Positions 60,265 through 64,000 of a stretch of 64,000 nucleotides of DNA are shown here, in pieces. Source of the DNA: Microvirga antarctica (GTDB lineage: Bacteria > Pseudomonadota > Alphaproteobacteria > Rhizobiales > Beijerinckiaceae); the NCBI RefSeq assembly GCF_017921815.1, contig NZ_JAGEMM010000002.1:682001-746000 (forward strand), read 5' to 3'. The translations under genes and the position numbers were made by a program. Each line of letters starts with the position of its first letter. Position 1 is the first letter of the stretch. The notes below the pieces were generated by a model. The model saw nothing but the letters and a program-made list of their open reading frames with translations. It searched no databases and was not told where the DNA came from.

Positions 60265-63200
60265 TCAGATGATGAGAAAATCCGCTGACGTCAGCGCAAG
60301 GCCCTTCTTCAGGACAAGGATCTCGATGGCTTTGCCGGACCCGGAACCGTCGACGTCATAGGTCACGATGCCCGTGGTCTTGCTATAGGCAAGGAAGTCG
60401 TCTGCGTCCTGCGCCTTGTCGAGGGCGAAGAAGCCCTTTTTCAGCTTCCCGGGTTTCGCTTCCGAGCCCTGGCCCAGTTTCCGGAAGATCGCGTTGTCGA
60501 GCCAGATCGTGTCGTCCTTCACCGAGAAGTCCGCGACCTTGTCACGGTTCGCTGCTTTGCTCGGCTTCGTGTCGAGAACGAAGACGTCCCGTCCTGCACC
60601 GCCGGTCAGCATGTCGTTGCCGAGCCCGCCATAGAGTCGGTCGTTGCCGCTGCCGCCATTGAGAGAGTCGGCTCCCGCGCCGCCTTTGAGGACATCGTCT
60701 CCGGCTGCCCCGGACAATTTGTCCGCGCCGGCTCCAGCGATAAAAACGTCCGCTGCATCACTCCCGGCGGTGACTTCAACGCCGACGTCGCCCACGTTGA
60801 TCACGAAGGTCCGTTCCAGCGTCAGTCCAGAAGCATCCGTGGCCCGCGCGGTGATGGAATGGCTTGCGGCCTGCTCGAAATCCAGGAGGAAGCCGTTCTT
60901 GACGACAATCTGATCACCGATCAGCGCGAACCGTCCGCCAGCATCATCGGTGAGCGTGTAGGTGGCCTTGTCCCCCGCGTCAGGGTCCTTGCTTGAGAAT
61001 TTGCCGACGGCAGTCCCCGGGGCGGCAAGTTCGTCAACCGTGAGGCCGTTCGCGGTGAACTCGGTGGGCGCGTCGGCGACGTCCGTGATCGAGACAGTCA
61101 GCTTCTTGATGACGGATGCGCCGGCGGCGTCCTCCGATTTGACCCACAGGTCGTGGGATCCGACATCGCCAGCATCCAACGCGGTACGAACGGTGATCGT
61201 GTCGCCGGTGATCGCAAAGAGCGATCCGGTGGCCGGCAACGGGTCGCCGGCGGCGTTTGCGACGATCGTGTAAGTATGATTTTCCCCGGTATCGGGATCC
61301 TTTGTCGTCAACCTCGCGACGATGGCGCCAACGGCCGCGTGCTCCGTCGCAACCCCGCCTGTCAGCGTGATATCGGTGGGCGCGTCGGCGACGTCCGTGA
61401 TCGAGAGAGTCAGCTTCTTGATGACGGATGCGCCGGCGGCGTCCTCCGATTTGACCCACAGGTCGTGGGATCCAACATCGCCAGCATCCAACGCGGTACG
61501 AACGGTGATTGTGTCGCCTGTGATCGCGAAGAGCGATCCGGTGGCCGGCAACGGGTCGCCGGCGGCGTTTGCGACGATCGTGTAAGTATGATTTTCCCCG
61601 GTATCGGGATCCTTTGTCGTCAACCTCGCGACGATGTCGCCAACGGCCGCGTGCTCCGTCGCAACCCCGCCTGTCAGTGTGATGTCGGTGGGTGCCTCGG
61701 CGACGTTCGTAATCGAGACAGTCAGCTTCTTGATGACGGATGCGCCGGCGGCGTCCTCCGATTTGACCCACAGGTCGTGGGATCCGACATCGACATCATC
61801 CAACGCGGTACGAACGGTGATCGTGTCGCCAGTGATCGCGAAGAGCGATCCGGTGGCCGGCAACGGGTCGCCGGCGGCGTTTGCGACGATCGTGTAAGTA
61901 TGATTTTCCCCGGTATCTGCATCCGTTGTCGTTAACCTCGCGACGATGTCGCCGACGGCCGCATGCTCCGTCACAGCCCCGCCTGTCAGCTTGATATCGG
62001 TCGGCGCCGTAGAGGTGCCTGCCTTGTCTTTGACGACTTCGAAGCCGTTTGCGAAGAGTGTCGCTCGCTGCTGTCTTGAAAGGACAAGGTTCTCGATCGC
62101 GAGGCTGTCTGCGCGGCCGATCGCGGCGCGCAACAGTGAGGCCGTGGTCCAGTCGTTAGCGGCGACGCTGGTGCCATCGGGGTCGGTCAGCGAAATCAGG
62201 TCAAACCCGGTCACAGCGGTGGCGCTGCTTCTGAGATCGAATGAGCAGCCCCCTGCCAGCAGAAGTGTATTGCTTCCTGCCTTTCCGTCGATAGAGGTGA
62301 GGCCATTGAGCCGAGCTGCGTCCGCGATGATCGTGTCGTCGCCCGCCGAGCCTGTGAGGATTTCGAAACCCGCGAAACTTGCGGGCGCGGTCAGATCCAG
62401 CGTGCCCGGTCCCGACATCAGCAGCGTGTCGGTTCCGCCCCCTCCCAGCACCCGGTCGCCGGCGTCGAGCCCTCCCGCGACCACGGAGAGCGTTTCATTG
62501 GCATCGGTCCCGCTGGCATATTCCGCTCCGGGCCGAAGGCCATTCTCTGGTGGGATGATGCGGCTCAGGTTCGCGGAAGGGACCGAAGATGATGCAGGGT
62601 CCGTTACCGAGTTCCAAGCCACCAGCCAGCTTCCATCGGCAAGGCCAATCACATCCGTCGGCAACTGCGAACCCTGCGTGACCGAATTCACGAGAACTTC
62701 CGGACCGACCTTTTGCCCAAGGGCATCGTAGCGCTGCTGGTACGTATCTGCCTCAGCGATTTTTTGCGCGAACGATGCCCAAGTGAGGATCCAGCCGCCA
62801 TCGGCCAAGGCCGCTACCTGAACCTTGTCGTGATAGGTCCCTGAGGCCGTCGCTGCCACCTCGTCCGTGGCCGTTCCGTCGGCAGCGAAGCGCCTGAAAT
62901 GAACTTCAGGGCGCCCTGTCGCCTGTGATAGCCATGTTGTTATCCAACCATGATCAGCCAGGACAGCCGTGCTGGGCCTAAGAGACCCGCCGGCATCGGT
63001 CGCCTCCACATGGGATACGGCGCTTCCGATTCCGGCAGCACTAAATCGTTGCTGAAAGATGCCTTCACTGTTGGTATCCGGCGCGACCCAGGTCGCAATC
63101 CATCCCCCATCCGAGAGGGCTGTCATGCATGGTTGGTATCTATTCTCACTGGTTGAAGGAGAGATCTGGGTTTCGCCGCCCACCAGGCTGCCCGCGGACG

Positions 63201-63681
63201 AGTATCGCTGCATATAGATCGCCTCGCGATTCGTCAGTGGGTCGGGTCCCTGCCAGCTGACGAGCCATCCGCCATCCTCCAATCCGACGATGGTCGAATT
63301 ACTCTGGTCGCCCGCGGTGGTGGCGTTGACCACCGTCGTCGATTGCTGGACTTTTGCGCCATCGGCAGCGAAACGCTGCTGGTGGATATCGTAGTCTGTA
63401 CCGGTCCATTTCTCCCAGGAAACGACCCAACCGCCGCCCTTAAGGGCCGTGACATGGGGAGAATACGAACTCCCGCCGTCCGCATTGACCTGTGTCATCT
63501 CTCCCACGGGTCGGGAATCAGAACCGTATCGCTGCTGGACGAGTCCGATCGAGGAGGAGTTCTGATTCTGATTGATCCATACAGCCACCCACCCGCCATC
63601 GCTCAAGGGCGTGAGATTCGCATTGGCTTGGCCCGGTGTTGCGCTGTTGACCTTGAACTCGCTGGTGATGGTAAATGCCAT
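60265..63681 (-). CDS. Propeller-cadherin-RTX secreted protein (D), 1138 aa
   Basis: Residues about 20-375 hold seven propeller-like repeats (LSDGGWVAVW, LKGGGWVVSW, LEDGGWLVSW, LSDGGWIATW, LADHGWITTW, LADGGWILTW, LADGSWLVAW), each followed by a QRY/QRF strand. Residues 378-555 are an irregular RTX-like region. Residues 559-870 are three near-identical 104-residue cadherin-like units; a fourth, divergent unit reaches about 970. RTX nonapeptides (GGAGADSLNGGSGNDRLYGG) and the shared secretion tail (GRDVFVLDTKP, VKDDTIWLDNAIF, YDVDGSGSGKA, LTSADFLII) close it. The start at 63681 (MAFTITSEF) is chosen over an in-frame extension to 63981 that overlaps the divergent VOC gene. No Sec signal. It lies apart from the main island but is clearly paralogous to C and B. 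Confidence 0.88.
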   Translation of the reverse strand: MAFTITSEFKVNSATPGQANANLTPLSDGGWVAVWINQNQNSSSIGLVQQRYGSDSRPVGEMTQVNADGGSSYSPHVTALKGGGWVVSWEKWTGTDYDIHQQRFAADGAKVQQSTTVVNATTAGDQSNSTIVGLEDGGWLVSWQGPDPLTNREAIYMQRYSSAGSLVGGETQISPSTSENRYQPCMTALSDGGWIATWVAPDTNSEGIFQQRFSAAGIGSAVSHVEATDAGGSLRPSTAVLADHGWITTWLSQATGRPEVHFRRFAADGTATDEVAATASGTYHDKVQVAALADGGWILTWASFAQKIAEADTYQQRYDALGQKVGPEVLVNSVTQGSQLPTDVIGLADGSWLVAWNSVTDPASSSVPSANLSRIIPPENGLRPGAEYASGTDANETLSVVAGGLDAGDRVLGGGGTDTLLMSGPGTLDLTAPASFAGFEILTGSAGDDTIIADAARLNGLTSIDGKAGSNTLLLAGGCSFDLRSSATAVTGFDLISLTDPDGTSVAANDWTTASLLRAAIGRADSLAIENLVLSRQQRATLFANGFEVVKDKAGTSTAPTDIKLTGGAVTEHAAVGDIVARLTTTDADTGENHTYTIVANAAGDPLPATGSLFAITGDTITVRTALDDVDVGSHDLWVKSEDAAGASVIKKLTVSITNVAEAPTDITLTGGVATEHAAVGDIVARLTTKDPDTGENHTYTIVANAAGDPLPATGSLFAITGDTITVRTALDAGDVGSHDLWVKSEDAAGASVIKKLTLSITDVADAPTDITLTGGVATEHAAVGAIVARLTTKDPDTGENHTYTIVANAAGDPLPATGSLFAITGDTITVRTALDAGDVGSHDLWVKSEDAAGASVIKKLTVSITDVADAPTEFTANGLTVDELAAPGTAVGKFSSKDPDAGDKATYTLTDDAGGRFALIGDQIVVKNGFLLDFEQAASHSITARATDASGLTLERTFVINVGDVGVEVTAGSDAADVFIAGAGADKLSGAAGDDVLKGGAGADSLNGGSGNDRLYGGLGNDMLTGGAGRDVFVLDTKPSKAANRDKVADFSVKDDTIWLDNAIFRKLGQGSEAKPGKLKKGFFALDKAQDADDFLAYSKTTGIVTYDVDGSGSGKAIEILVLKKGLALTSADFLII
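61061..62005 (-). repeat. Three tandem 312-bp units in protein D
   Basis: The same segment recurs at intervals of exactly 312 bases (104 codons), for example the stretch around 61109, 61421 and 61733. The second and third copies differ at few positions; the first copy (nearest the N-terminus) is slightly more diverged (TTTDADTG versus TTKDPDTG, DDVDVG versus DAGDVG). Recent in-frame expansion. Confidence 0.9.
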
Positions 63682-63822
63682 GGGAAAACGTCTTGTCCTG
63701 GGTTCGCTTCGGGAAGTAGATGCGCGGCGGGGAATGGAAGCGACGAGGGGTGGGCGCCTCGACGGCGCGATCATCGCCCCAGTCAAGCTTATGCTTATCA
63801 GACGATATAACGTTGGTAAATG

Positions 63823-63836
63823 CACCCGATCGGGTG
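63823..63836. promoter_or_regulatory. 14-bp palindrome in the divergent region of protein D and the VOC gene
   Basis: CACCCGATCGGGTG is a perfect palindrome in the 195-bp region between the two divergent starts, 40 bases before the VOC ATG. It may be an operator; nothing else supports this. Confidence 0.3.
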
Positions 63837-63876
63837 GGCCTGCCGACTCCGCCTTGAGCCAAAACAGGAATGTCTC

Positions 63877-64000
63877 ATGCAGCGCCGCATCGATCATCTG
63901 GTTGTTGCCGTCCAAGACCTCGACGGAGCGGCGGCCTTCTACGAACGTCTGGGATTTCAGGTCGGCGCCCGCAACCGCCACCCATGGGGGACCGAGAACC
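63877..64000 (+). CDS. VOC-fold (glyoxalase-like) protein, N-terminal fragment
   Basis: The first 41 codons of a gene that runs off the right edge. RIDHLVVAVQDLDGAAAFYE followed by RLGFQVGARNRHPWGTEN is the typical first beta-alpha-beta unit of the vicinal oxygen chelate superfamily, with a metal-ligand histidine in DHLVVAV. AGGA at 63866-63869 supports the ATG at 63877. The substrate cannot be told. Confidence 0.8.
   Translation, partial: MQRRIDHLVVAVQDLDGAAAFYERLGFQVGARNRHPWGTEN

Noticed and set aside
63682..63981. 100-residue N-terminal extension of protein D
   Set aside because: It overlaps the divergent VOC gene antisense, is basic and lacks repeat character; the ATG at 63681 begins directly with the repeat domain, as protein C does.

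Overview
The window is GC-rich chromosomal DNA from an alphaproteobacterium, most likely of the order Hyphomicrobiales (Rhizobiales). The evidence is the uninterrupted core order rpsB-tsf-pyrH-frr-uppS-cdsA-dxr-rseP-bamA-lpxD-fabZ-lpxA-lpxI-lpxB, use of LpxI rather than LpxH, a ribosomal protein S2 with a long C-terminal extension, and a GAAC-N7-GAAC LexA box upstream of lexA. The genus cannot be fixed by reading alone.

Layout. (1) 1-3908: the end of a carbohydrate catabolic and uptake operon (FAD oxidoreductase fragment, FGGY pentulokinase, sugar ABC ATPase, SDR dehydrogenase), plausibly for ribitol or another pentitol. (2) 3914-7885: a small secreted protein, an ABC-F ATPase, a zinc alcohol/formaldehyde dehydrogenase-like enzyme and a DUF1810 protein. 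(3) 8153-23106: translation factors, UMP kinase, undecaprenyl and phospholipid precursor synthesis, the MEP-pathway enzyme Dxr, the site-2 protease RseP, BamA and the early lipid A pathway (LpxD, FabZ, LpxA, LpxI, LpxB), mostly in overlapping or closely spaced genes, followed by a secreted-protein gene broken by an in-frame stop. (4) 23811-29794: gltA, gltX, comEC and lexA. (5) 29880-49130: an accessory island with three very large RTX/cadherin-type secreted proteins (3250, 1308 and 876 aa) and, between the second and third, a 2.3 kb decayed stretch with an IS5-family transposase relic. (6) 49271-56919: the minus-strand operon ppiD-trpE-trpG-trpD-trpC-moaC-moeA. (7) 57055-60178: tpiA, secG and pyrG. 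(8) 60265-63681: a fourth RTX protein on the minus strand, then the start of a VOC-fold gene at the right edge.

How it fits together. Many alphaproteobacteria carry trpDC-moaC-moeA-lexA-comEC-gltX-gltA-lpxB as one conserved block. Here moeA and lexA are still co-oriented but lie 19.5 kb apart, with the RTX island inserted exactly between them. Proteins B, C and D (B at 40201, C at 46440, D at 60265) share a homologous C-terminal module of about 130 residues, and protein A (30363) has a more divergent form. None has a Sec signal peptide, so the set looks like substrates of one type I secretion system whose transporter genes are not in this window. C and D carry seven N-terminal propeller-like repeats. 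A, B and D carry cadherin/Ig-like tandem repeats. Recent internal duplication is visible in B (705-bp unit, two copies, three mismatches seen) and D (312-bp unit, three copies). The island reads as a fast-evolving surface adhesin or matrix locus set into a slow-evolving core region.
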